A stretch of DNA of 64,000 nt, taken from Actinomyces sp. Marseille-P3109. Lineage in GTDB: Bacteria > Actinomycetota > Actinomycetes > Actinomycetales > Actinomycetaceae. The stretch lies in assembly GCF_900323545.1 (NCBI RefSeq), contig NZ_OOHN01000008.1, forward strand, positions 2,978,019-3,042,018, written 5' to 3'. Positions 9,114-16,953 of the stretch are shown here, one piece after another. The notes below the pieces were generated by a model. That model was not told the DNA's origin, searched no databases, and saw nothing but the letters and a program-made list of their open reading frames with translations. Positions within the stretch are counted from its first letter, which is position 1; every line of letters begins with the position of its first letter. The position numbers and the translations under genes were made by a program.

Positions 9114-9439
9114 AACTGGCCTTCCTGGTCCATCGTGCCCATGCGGAGGCGGGCGGGAACATGTCATGAGCACCTTCGCCGCGGTCACGGCAACCGGTCA
9201 CAGAAATGAGACGCAGCAAGACAATGAGCACCGAGGTGTGCTGCATGACTCGGGACAGACTACCGGGTGCCGGCGAGGCGGCGCAGGCCGTATTCGAGAC
9301 TGCGGTCGAGGGGCGAGCCCGAGCCCCTCGAGTACGAGGCGAGTGACAGAGCGGGCGACAGGGCGAGTGAGCCGGTGGGCGCACCGGTGAGCACCGACCG
9401 GTGGGGCTGAAGCGGCCGGGAACCGGATAGGCTGGCCCC
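9114..9439. promoter_or_regulatory. Divergent intergenic region before metG
   Basis: 326 bp without a credible gene. It holds a hairpin (CGAGGGGC 9307-9314 with GCCCCTCG 9323-9330) and an inverted CACCGGT/ACCGGTG pair near 9382-9405. I see no T-box specifier or anti-terminator structure. It must carry the promoters of both flanking genes. Confidence 0.4.
9428..9433 (+). promoter_or_regulatory. -10 box of metG, probable leaderless transcript
   Basis: TAGGCT lies 6 nt before the metG ATG at 9440, and there is no Shine-Dalgarno. Confidence 0.5.
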
Positions 9440-11287
9440 ATGACCCACATCCTGTCCGCAGTCGCCTGGCCGTACGCCAACGGCCCGCGTCACATCGGCC
9501 ACGTCGCCGGCTTCGGTGTTCCCTCTGACGTCTTCTCGCGCTACATGCGCATGGCCGGTCATGACGTCCTCATGGTCTCGGGCACCGATGAGCACGGCAC
9601 CCCGATCCTCGTCGCCGCCGACGAGGAGGGCCTCAGCGCCCGCGAGCTCGCCGACCGCAACAACCGGCTCATCGTCGAGGACCTCGTGGCCCTGGGCCTG
9701 TCCTACGACCTGTTCACCCGCACCACCGCCGGCAACCACTACCACGTGGTCCAGGACATGTTCACCACCGTGCGGGACAACGGCTACATGGTCCAGCAGG
9801 TGACCCGCTCGGCGATCTCCCCCTCCACCGGGCGCACCCTGCCCGACCGCTACATCGAGGGCACCTGCCCGATCTGCGGCGCCGAGGGCGCCCGCGGGGA
9901 CCAGTGCGACACCTGCGGCAACCAGCTCGACCCCACCGACCTCATCAGCCCGCGCTCGCGGATCAACGGCGAGACCCCCGAGTTCGTGGAGACCACCCAC
10001 TGGTTCCTGGACCTGCCCGCCCTGGCCGAGGCCCTGGGCGTCTGGCTCGACGAGCGCGAGGCCTCCGGGACCTGGCGGCCCAACGTCATCAAGTTCTCCC
10101 AGAACCTCCTGGGCGACATCCGCCCGCGCGCCATGACCCGTGACATCGACTGGGGCATCCCGGTGCCCGGCTGGGAGGACCAGCCCACCAAGCGCCTCTA
10201 CGTCTGGTTCGACGCCGTCATCGGCTACCTGTCCGCCTCCGTGGAGTGGGCGCGCCGCAGCGGCGACCCCGAGGCGTGGCGCGCCTGGTGGAACGACCCG
10301 CAGGCCCTGTCCTACTACTTCATGGGCAAGGACAACATCGTCTTCCACTCCCAGATCTGGCCCGCCGAGCTCCTGGGCTACAACGGCCAGGGCAATCGCG
10401 GCGGCGAGCCCGGCCGCCTGGGCGTGCTCAACCTGCCCACCGAGGTCGTCTCCAGCGAGTTCCTCACCATGGAGGGCAAGAAGTTCTCCTCCTCCCACGG
10501 CATCGTCATCTACGTGCGCGACTTCCTCCAGCGCTACCAGGCCGATGCCCTGCGCTACTTCATCTGCGCGGCCGGCCCGGAGACCGCGGACGCCGACTTC
10601 ACCTGGGCGGAGTTCGTGCGGCGCACCAACGGCGAGCTCGTGGCCGGCTGGGGCAACCTCGTCAACCGCACCGCCTCCATGATCCACAAGCGCTTCGGAC
10701 AGATCCCCGAGCTCGGCGAGCTCCAGGACATCGACCGGGCCCTGCTCGACGCCGTCGAGGCCGGCTTCGCCTCCGTGGGCGGCCTCATCGCCCAGCACCG
10801 GCAGAAGGCGGCCCTGGGCGAGGCCATGCGACTGGTCGGCGAGGCCAACAAGTACGTGGCCGACACCCAGCCCTTCAAGCTCAAGGGCGAGGACCCCGCC
10901 ACCCAGGCCCGCCTGGCCACGGTCCTGCACACGCTGGCCCAGGTGGTCACCGACCTCAACCTCATGCTCTCGCCCTTCCTGCCGCACGCCGCCAACGACG
11001 TCGACCGGGTCATGGGCGGAAGCGGCCACATCGCCCCGATGCCCCGCATCGAGGAGGTCGACGAGCTCGATCCCGAGCGCCTGCCCGAGGCCTTCGACGG
11101 CCGCACCGGCTACCCGATCATCACCGGCGACTACGAGGACGCCCCCACCTGGGAGCGCCATCCGATCGGGGTCGGCACGCCCGTGGCCAAGCCGACCCCG
11201 GTGTTCACCAAGCTGGACGAGTCGATCGTCGAGGCAGAGCTGGCCCGTTACACCGGTTCCGTGCCCGACGACGTCACCGGCGCCTGA
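9440..11287 (+). CDS. metG: Methionyl-tRNA synthetase
   Basis: A 615-residue class I aminoacyl-tRNA synthetase. The HIGH-type motif is HIGH in [12 protein letters not shown] (residues 10-21), and the KMSKS-type motif is KKFSSSHG (near 352). Between them is a zinc knuckle with CPIC and CDTC pairs. The anticodon-binding helical domain follows (about 410-560). It charges initiator and elongator tRNA-Met. It is followed within 6 bp by tatD, the same order as in mycobacteria (Rv1007c/Rv1008). Confidence 0.96.
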   Translation: MTHILSAVAWPYANGPRHIGHVAGFGVPSDVFSRYMRMAGHDVLMVSGTDEHGTPILVAADEEGLSARELADRNNRLIVEDLVALGLSYDLFTRTTAGNHYHVVQDMFTTVRDNGYMVQQVTRSAISPSTGRTLPDRYIEGTCPICGAEGARGDQCDTCGNQLDPTDLISPRSRINGETPEFVETTHWFLDLPALAEALGVWLDEREASGTWRPNVIKFSQNLLGDIRPRAMTRDIDWGIPVPGWEDQPTKRLYVWFDAVIGYLSASVEWARRSGDPEAWRAWWNDPQALSYYFMGKDNIVFHSQIWPAELLGYNGQGNRGGEPGRLGVLNLPTEVVSSEFLTMEGKKFSSSHGIVIYVRDFLQRYQADALRYFICAAGPETADADFTWAEFVRRTNGELVAGWGNLVNRTASMIHKRFGQIPELGELQDIDRALLDAVEAGFASVGGLIAQHRQKAALGEAMRLVGEANKYVADTQPFKLKGEDPATQARLATVLHTLAQVVTDLNLMLSPFLPHAANDVDRVMGGSGHIAPMPRIEEVDELDPERLPEAFDGRTGYPIITGDYEDAPTWERHPIGVGTPVAKPTPVFTKLDESIVEAELARYTGSVPDDVTGA

Positions 11288-11293
11288 GCGCGC

Positions 11294-12220
11294 ATGAGCC
11301 CCAGGAAGCGCGACCGATCCTGGCCGCCGGCCGACGCCGTCGCACCACTGGCGGCCCCGGTCACCGACAACCACACGCACCTGCCGGTGGCCGCGGACAC
11401 CGGCGGTCCCGGATCCGAGGCGCCGCTGACCGCGGCCGAGCTGGTCGAGCGCGCCGCCGCCGTCGGCGTCACCCGCGTGGTGACCTCCGCCTGCGAGGTC
11501 ACCACCTGGGATGACAGCCTGGCCCTCGCCCGCGAGCTGCCCGGCGTGCGCGTGGCCCTGGCCGTGCACCCCAACGAGGCCGTCCTCCACGCCGGGGTGC
11601 GCGAGACCGGGCCCGACGGGCTCGAGCCCCGGGCGCAGGAGCACCATGCCGAGCCGCTCGAGTCAGTCATGGTCCGACTGGAGGAGACGCTCAGGGCGAA
11701 CGCCGACGTCGTTGTCGCCGTCGGAGAGAGCGGCCTGGATTTCTTCCGCACCGGCGAAAAGGGAGCCGCCGCCCAGCGCGAGGCCTTCCGGGCGCACATC
11801 GCCCTGGCCAAGGACCTCGACCTGCCCCTGCAGATCCATGACCGCGACGCACACGCCGCCTGCGTGGAGGTGCTGGAGGCCGACGGCGCCCCCGAGCGCA
11901 CCGTCTTCCACTGCTTCTCCGGCGGGGCGGAGCTGGCCGCCGCCTGCGCCGAACGCGGTTGGTACGCCTCGATCGCCGGTCCGATCACCTACCCGGCCAA
12001 CGGGGCCCTGCGTGAGGCGGTCGCCTCCCTGCCCGACGAGCTCCTCCTGGTGGAAACCGACGCGCCCTACCTTTCCCCCAAGCGCTGGCGCGGTCGGCCC
12101 AACGCCTCCTACCTCATGTGTGACACGGTCCGCTTCCTGGCCGAGCAGCGGGGGATAGGAGAGGAGCAGCTATGTCGCCGTCTGCAGGCCACTACCGCGG
12201 CGGTCTACGGGACGTGGTGA
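11294..12220 (+). CDS. tatD: TatD-family metal-dependent deoxyribonuclease
   Basis: A 308-residue TIM-barrel hydrolase. Metal-ligand motifs of the family are visible: DNHTHL near the N-terminus, VGESGLDF, LPLQIHDRDAHAA, FHCFSGG and ETDAPYLSPKRWRGRPN near the C-terminus. TatD enzymes are Mg-dependent 3'-5' exonucleases/deoxyribonucleases linked to DNA repair. There are only 6 bp between metG and this gene, so it is very probably cotranscribed. Confidence 0.9.
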   Translation: MSPRKRDRSWPPADAVAPLAAPVTDNHTHLPVAADTGGPGSEAPLTAAELVERAAAVGVTRVVTSACEVTTWDDSLALARELPGVRVALAVHPNEAVLHAGVRETGPDGLEPRAQEHHAEPLESVMVRLEETLRANADVVVAVGESGLDFFRTGEKGAAAQREAFRAHIALAKDLDLPLQIHDRDAHAACVEVLEADGAPERTVFHCFSGGAELAAACAERGWYASIAGPITYPANGALREAVASLPDELLLVETDAPYLSPKRWRGRPNASYLMCDTVRFLAEQRGIGEEQLCRRLQATTAAVYGTW

Positions 12221-12549
12221 TCGCCGTCGGCCACGCCGGGCAGGGGGAGCGGGCGCGGTGCGAGTCCGGCCGCCGGAACCTGTCCCTGACATCCTGCGGG
12301 GCGCGGGCTGCGTGCTCAGGAGCCTGGGAAAGAGGTGGCGGCGGGGCCTGTGGGACGGGATTTGTCCGGACCAGCAACTCCTGGGTTGCCATCATTCTTC
12401 CAGGTTCGTCCCAGGTGGGAAACAGTCGGGAATCAGAGCGTCTTCGCACGGTTCGGTCACAAGCCACCGGGGTGTGAGCAGGTGCATTGGCACGCCCCTG
12501 GGTCATCGGTTACGGTGACATGCAGTCGTCAAACGAAGGAAGTTCTATC
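12221..12549. promoter_or_regulatory. Upstream region of the first rpf-like gene
   Basis: 329 bp with no gene. It contains the promoter described at 12487-12516. I looked for a c-di-AMP (ydaO) riboswitch, which precedes some actinobacterial rpf genes, and did not recognise its conserved core. The leader predicted from the promoter is only about 27 nt. Confidence 0.4.
12487..12516 (+). promoter_or_regulatory. Promoter of the first G5/transglycosylase gene
   Basis: TTGGCA (12487-12492), an 18-bp spacer, then TACGGT (12511-12516). The predicted start lies about 27 nt before the GTG. The second rpf gene has the same layout (TTGTCA-N18-TACCGT). Confidence 0.55.
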
Positions 12550-13539
12550 GTGGGCCGTCACTCCCAGACCAGCTCCCTGAGTACTACACTCTCCGGCCTT
12601 GGCTCCTTAGCCACCAAGAAGCGGACAGCCACCGGCGTCCACGGCCGTCGGCGCGCCGAGGGGCCCGCCAAGACCGCCCTGGCCCCCATGCTCTTCAAGG
12701 CGGGCGGTGCCGCGGCAGCCTTCTCGCTGGCCGTCTCCGGTGCCGCCTACGCGGCCATCTCCGCGGGCGATGACGAGGGTCGTTCCTCCTCGGGCGGCTC
12801 CTTCGGGCTCATCGGCGGCGAGTCCGAGGCGAAGCCCCAGGCCACTGAGGCGCAGGGCCCCGGCAAGATCGCCAGCGCCCAGGTCTCCACCACCACCGTC
12901 GACGAGCCGCAGGTTCACGGCACGGTGCAGAAGGAGAGCGACGCCCTGCCCGCCGGGCAGACCCAGGTCGAGACCCCCGGTGTCGACGGGTTGGTTCGTA
13001 CCACCTATGAGGTCACCACCGCTGATGGCAAGGAGGTCTCCCGCACCCCGGTCGCGCAGGTCGTCGTCACCCAGAAGGTCGACGAGGTCGTCCTTGTCGG
13101 TACCGGCGCGCAGCAGGCCCAGCAGGATGCAGCCGCCCAGCAGCAGGCCGCCGAAGCCGCTGCCGCCCAGCAGCAGGCTGCCCAGCAGCAGGCCAGCGAG
13201 GGCTCCGCCGCCCCCAGCACCGGTGCGGGAACCGACCCGGACAGTGCCAAGGCCATCGCCCGGTCCATGATGGCCGGCTACGGCTGGGACGACTCCCAGT
13301 TCTCCTGCCTGGAGAGCCTGTGGACCCGTGAGTCCAGCTGGAACTACCAGGCCGAGAACGCCTCCTCGGGCGCCTACGGCATCCCCCAGGCGCTGCCCGG
13401 CTCCAAGATGAGCGAGGTTGCCGACGACTGGACCACCAACCCCACCACCCAGATCACCTGGGGCCTGGGCTACATCTCCGGCCGCTACGGCAGCCCCTGC
13501 TCCGCCTGGGCTCACTCCGAGTCCGTCGGCTGGTACTGA
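12550..13539 (+). CDS. Exported G5-domain lytic-transglycosylase-like protein
   Basis: About 329 residues. GTG 12550 is chosen because AAGGAAG precedes it by 7 nt. A Lys/Arg-rich N-terminus and hydrophobic segment (about 40-70) suggest export or membrane anchoring. A G5 domain (about 105-190, with TPGVDGLVRTTYEVTTADGK and VVVTQKVDEVVLVGTG) is followed by a Gln/Ala-rich linker and a C-terminal SLT-like lysozyme fold. Its probable catalytic Glu is in WTRESSWNYQAE, followed by SGAYGIPQA. It probably cleaves peptidoglycan glycan strands. It is a paralogue of the next gene but differs in its catalytic domain. Confidence 0.85.
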   Translation: MGRHSQTSSLSTTLSGLGSLATKKRTATGVHGRRRAEGPAKTALAPMLFKAGGAAAAFSLAVSGAAYAAISAGDDEGRSSSGGSFGLIGGESEAKPQATEAQGPGKIASAQVSTTTVDEPQVHGTVQKESDALPAGQTQVETPGVDGLVRTTYEVTTADGKEVSRTPVAQVVVTQKVDEVVLVGTGAQQAQQDAAAQQQAAEAAAAQQQAAQQQASEGSAAPSTGAGTDPDSAKAIARSMMAGYGWDDSQFSCLESLWTRESSWNYQAENASSGAYGIPQALPGSKMSEVADDWTTNPTTQITWGLGYISGRYGSPCSAWAHSESVGWY

Positions 13540-13590
13540 GCCGAGCAGCGGTGGGGCACTGCCTCGCGCCTGCCGCTGTCTGACACGTAC

Positions 13591-13629
13591 TCGATGGCGT
13601 CCGTCCCCTCGTAGGGCGGACGCCATCGA
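13591..13629 (+). terminator. Hairpin between the two rpf-like genes
   Basis: TCGATGGCGTCCG (13591-13603) pairs perfectly with CGGACGCCATCGA (13617-13629). An inner CCCT/AGGG stem extends it. It sits upstream of the second gene's promoter, so the two genes are probably separate transcripts. Confidence 0.6.
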
Positions 13630-13671
13630 TGTTCCTGGGAGACGCTTCTCACATAGGCGTGAGATGGTTTA

Positions 13672-13701
13672 TTGTCAGGACCTTCCTCGTTCCACTACCG
13701 T
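13672..13701 (+). promoter_or_regulatory. Promoter of the RpfB-like gene
   Basis: TTGTCA (13672-13677), an 18-bp spacer and TACCGT (13696-13701). The predicted leader is about 27 nt and contains GGAAGGA. Confidence 0.6.
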
Positions 13702-13734
13702 GGCACCCGCCGTCGATTGGAAGGACGTCTCCCC

Positions 13735-14649
13735 GTGACTCCCACCACCCAGCGCCACACCCATGCCCTGCCCCAGGAGCTGGACGCACCGGCTGCGCCT
13801 GACGCCACCCAGGCTCGCCGAGGCGTGCGCGCCATGGCGCTGCGCGCCGGTCTGGCGGCGCTGGCCCTGTCGGTGGCGGTCTCCGGCGGCGCCTATGCCG
13901 CTGTGCAGGTGGGTGAGCGCGGCCGGGCCTCCGGCGCCGACGCGGCGGACCAGCGCATCGACGCCCTCGACGCCGAGGGTGCCCACGGCAGGGTTTCGGT
14001 CTCGTCGAGCACGTCCACCCTGACCACCGAGACCGTCGACACCACCGACCCCCACGGCTCCCTCCAGCAGGAGAGCAGCGACCTGCCCCAGGGCGAGAGC
14101 AAGGTAGCCACCCCCGGCGTCGACGGCGTCGTGCGCACCACCTACGAGGTCACCACCGTCGACGGCAAGGAGGTCTCCCGCAGGCCGATCGCCCAGGTGG
14201 TCGTCACCCAGAAGGTGGACGAGGTCGTCCTCGTGGGCACCGGCGCCGCCAAGAAGCAGGAGCAGAGCCAGCCTCAGGCGCAGGCCCCCGCGCCCTCGGC
14301 GTCACCGGACTCCTCCAGCGGCTCTGGTGGCTCTGGTGGCTCTGGTGGCTCTGGTGGCTCAGCATCCGCAGGTGGTTCCGGTGACAGCGGCGGCGGTACC
14401 AGCGAGGTTGGCGACGACGTCTGGGACAGGCTCGCTCAGTGCGAGTCCGGTGGCAACCCGAAGACCAACACCGGCAACGGCTTCTACGGCATGTACCAGT
14501 TCACCCTGTCGACCTGGCAGTCCCTGGGCGGAACCGGCTACCCCCACGAGGCCGACGCCGCCACCCAGACCGCCATGGCCAAGAAGCTCCAGGCGCAAGC
14601 CGGCTGGGGACAGTGGCCCGCCTGCGCCGACAAGCTCGGCCTGCGCTGA
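13735..14649 (+). CDS. rpfB: Resuscitation-promoting factor (RpfB-like: G5 + Rpf transglycosylase)
   Basis: About 304 residues from GTG 13735, with GGAAGGA 9 nt upstream. A hydrophobic export/anchor segment (about 35-60) is followed by a G5 domain (about 85-170) nearly identical in its core to that of the upstream paralogue. A Gly/Ser linker made of 9-bp repeats comes next, then a C-terminal Rpf domain of about 75 residues with the catalytic Glu in LAQCESGGNP and GFYGMYQFTLSTWQSLGG. Rpf proteins are muralytic and promote growth resumption. It sits directly before rsmA, as rpfB does in M. tuberculosis (Rv1009/Rv1010). Confidence 0.92.
   Translation: MTPTTQRHTHALPQELDAPAAPDATQARRGVRAMALRAGLAALALSVAVSGGAYAAVQVGERGRASGADAADQRIDALDAEGAHGRVSVSSSTSTLTTETVDTTDPHGSLQQESSDLPQGESKVATPGVDGVVRTTYEVTTVDGKEVSRRPIAQVVVTQKVDEVVLVGTGAAKKQEQSQPQAQAPAPSASPDSSSGSGGSGGSGGSGGSASAGGSGDSGGGTSEVGDDVWDRLAQCESGGNPKTNTGNGFYGMYQFTLSTWQSLGGTGYPHEADAATQTAMAKKLQAQAGWGQWPACADKLGLR
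14320..14355 (+). repeat. Four 9-bp repeats encoding Gly-Ser-Gly
   Basis: GGCTCTGGT occurs four times in tandem inside the RpfB-like gene and encodes a flexible linker before the Rpf domain. Slippage would change linker length without a frameshift. Confidence 0.9.
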
Positions 14650-14805
14650 GCAGCCGGAGCGACTGAGGCGGCAGCCGCGAGAGATCCGGTAGTGCCGCGC
14701 TGACACGGACCCGCCGGCCTCACACGGTTCGCATCCCACGGCCGTGACCAGCCCGCATGCGGCATGTTCCCAGATATCTCACAGTGACAAGAGGTGGACG
14801 CCGGT

Positions 14806-14811
14806 TACTGT
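14806..14811 (+). promoter_or_regulatory. -10 box of rsmA, probable leaderless transcript
   Basis: TACTGT lies 6 nt before the ATG at 14818, with no Shine-Dalgarno. It supports ATG 14818 over the in-frame GTG at 14794. Confidence 0.45.
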
Positions 14812-14817
14812 GTCCCC

Positions 14818-15964
14818 ATGACGTTGCCGGTACCCGATTCACAGGTGCCCCCGGCAGGAGCCGCCCGCTCGGGCGCCTCAGAACCTGCGGGAGCCTGCGA
14901 GACCACCTCCGAGGCCTCATCCGACCCCGCCTGTGCGGATCGCCCCCAGCAGGAGGACTCTCATGATCCTCAGGAGGCCGGGGCGTCCCCGGGATCCCGG
15001 GCCGCCGGCCTCCTGGGGCCCACCGAGGTCCGCGGCCTGTCGCAGGCGCTGGGCATCCGCCCCACCAAGACCCTGGGCCAGAACTTCGTTCACGACGCCG
15101 GCACCGTGCGACGCATTGTCAGGAGCGCGGGTGTGCGCCCCGGGGACACGGTCCTGGAGATCGGCCCGGGCCTGGGCTCCCTGACCCTGGCCCTGCTGGA
15201 GGCCGGGGCACGGGTCGCCGCCGTCGAGATCGATCCCGCCCTCGCCCGTGCCCTGCCCGTCACCGTCGCCGACCGCCTGCCCGAGGCCACGGGCCGCCTC
15301 AGCGTCATCGAGGCCGACGCGCTAAGCATCACCGGACCGGAGGCCCTGGGCGGAGCCGGGCAGCCCCCGCCCACCCGCCTCGTGGCCAACCGGCGGAGCC
15401 GGGCAGCCCCCGCCCACCCGCCTCGTGGCCAACCTGCCCTACAACGTGGCCGTCCCCGTCCTGCTCACGGTCCTGGAGGCCCTGCCCAGCCTGAAGACCA
15501 TCACCGTCATGGTTCAGGCCGAGGTCGCCGACCGCCTGGCCGCCGCGCCCGGCTCGCGCACCTACGGCGTCCCCAGCGTCAAGGCCGCCTGGTACGCCGC
15601 CGCCCGCCGCACCCTGACCATCTCCCGACACGTCTTCTGGCCTGTGCCCAACGTCGACTCCGCCCTCATCGAGCTCGTCCGCCGCCGGCCCCCGGCCACG
15701 CGCGCCACCCGCGAGCAGGTCTTCGCCGTCGTCGACGCCGCCTTCGCCCAACGGCGCAAGACCCTGCGCAAGGCCTTGGCCAGGATGGCCGGGGGAGCCG
15801 ACGCCGCCGAGTCCGCCCTGCGCGCCGCCGGCATCGACCCGGCGCGGCGCGGCGAGACCCTCGACATCACCGCCTTCGCCGCCCTGGCCGAGGCGCTGCA
15901 TCCCATCGATGCCGATGGGACCGCCGTGCCGACGCCTCCCGCCACCTCACAGGAGCAGCCATGA
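14818..15964 (+). pseudogene. rsmA: 16S rRNA dimethyladenosine transferase RsmA (KsgA), frameshifted by a 43-bp tandem duplication
   Basis: RsmA dimethylates A1518/A1519 of 16S rRNA using SAM. The first part reads normally: an N-terminal extension of about 75 residues, then [26 protein letters not shown] (SAM motif I), [14 protein letters not shown] and VIEADAL. At 15349-15434 a 43-bp block is present twice in tandem. This shifts the frame by +1 just at motif IV. The rest ([19 protein letters not shown] through the C-terminal helical domain) continues in another frame to the stop at 15962-15964. Removing one copy restores a single intact frame. As read, no full-length RsmA is made, and the shifted frame runs without a stop into ispE. 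It could be a real recent mutation or an assembly error. Confidence 0.85.
15349..15434 (+). repeat. Exact 43-bp tandem duplication inside rsmA
   Basis: 15349-15391 and 15392-15434 are identical. The unit begins GGCGGAGCCGGG and ends GTGGCCAACC. Since 43 is not a multiple of 3, the gene is out of frame after it. Confidence 0.97.
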
Positions 15965-16953
15965 CCCATTTGCGCGCCGTCCCCGGCGGTCCCACCGGTC
16001 CTCGCGACCCCTCGACGCCGCCCCGCAGCGGCTCGGCCAGTTCCGTGCGCGTCGAGGCCCCCGGCAAGGTCAACCTCTTCCTGTCCGCCGGCGCTCCCGG
16101 CCCCGACGGCTACCATCCGCTCACCACGGTCTTCCAGGCGGTCCGCCTCATCGAGACCGTCACCGCCCGCCGCCAGTCGGCCCAGGACCACGGCACCGTC
16201 ACCCTCACCCTGGAGGAGCCCAACGACGCCGTTCCCACCGACGCCTCCAACCTGGCCGTGCGCGCCGCCGAGCTCCTGGCCGAGGCCACCGACGTGAACG
16301 AGGGCGTCGACCTCCTCCTGCGCAAGCGCGTCCCCGTGGCCGGGGGCATGGCCGGAGGCTCGGCCGACGCCGCCGCCACCCTCGTGGCCTGCAATGCCCT
16401 GTGGGGCACGAACCTCACCCTGCCCGAGCTCTCCGCCCTGGCCGCCCGCCTCGGGGCCGACGTGCCCTTCTCCCTCACCGGGGCCACCGCCGTCGGGAGC
16501 GGCCGCGGCGACCTCGTCACCCCGATCATGACCCGGGGCTCCTATCACTGGGTCTTCGCCCTGGCCGAGGAGGGCCTGTCCACGCCCGCGGTCTTCCGTC
16601 ACTTCGACGAGCTGAGCGCCTCCGGCCCCACCGACCCCGCCGTGCGGGACGTGCCCGAGGCCCTCACCGCGGCCCTGCGCGCCGGGGACGCGCGCGCCCT
16701 GGCCGCCTGCCTGCACAACGACCTCCAGGCCGCCGCCCTCGACCTGCGCCCCGAGCTGGCCCGGGTCATCGCCGTGGCCGAGGAGGCCGGGGCGCTGCGC
16801 GCCATCGTCTCCGGCTCCGGCCCCACCATCGCCGCCCTGGTTGAGGACCCGGGCAGCGCCCAGCGGGTCTCACGCGCCCTGACGGCCTCGGGCCTGGTCG
16901 CCGACGTCCTGCGCGCCGACGCCCCCGTGGCCGGCGCGAGGGTGGTGGGTTGA
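15961..16953 (+). CDS. ispE: 4-diphosphocytidyl-2-C-methyl-D-erythritol kinase
   Basis: A 330-residue GHMP kinase of the MEP isoprenoid pathway. Motifs include [14 protein letters not shown] near the N-terminus (substrate side), the ATP-binding [17 protein letters not shown] (about residues 124-140) and the C-terminal [12 protein letters not shown]. The ATG overlaps the normal rsmA stop (ATGA at 15961-15964), so it is translationally coupled. Because of the upstream duplication, an unbroken frame also runs from rsmA into this gene, so some product could be an N-terminal fusion. Confidence 0.94.
   Translation: MTHLRAVPGGPTGPRDPSTPPRSGSASSVRVEAPGKVNLFLSAGAPGPDGYHPLTTVFQAVRLIETVTARRQSAQDHGTVTLTLEEPNDAVPTDASNLAVRAAELLAEATDVNEGVDLLLRKRVPVAGGMAGGSADAAATLVACNALWGTNLTLPELSALAARLGADVPFSLTGATAVGSGRGDLVTPIMTRGSYHWVFALAEEGLSTPAVFRHFDELSASGPTDPAVRDVPEALTAALRAGDARALAACLHNDLQAAALDLRPELARVIAVAEEAGALRAIVSGSGPTIAALVEDPGSAQRVSRALTASGLVADVLRADAPVAGARVVG

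Noticed and set aside
9114..9439. T-box leader upstream of metG
   Set aside because: No specifier loop, T-box sequence or terminator/anti-terminator pair. The -10 box lies 6 nt before the ATG, leaving no leader.
9260..11647. Very long open frame antisense to metG and tatD
   Set aside because: It is Gly/Val/His-rich with no domain, typical of the antisense frame of a GC-rich gene. The plus-strand metG has all synthetase motifs.
12221..12549. c-di-AMP (ydaO) riboswitch upstream of the rpf-like gene
   Set aside because: The conserved core was not recognisable, and the predicted leader is only about 27 nt.
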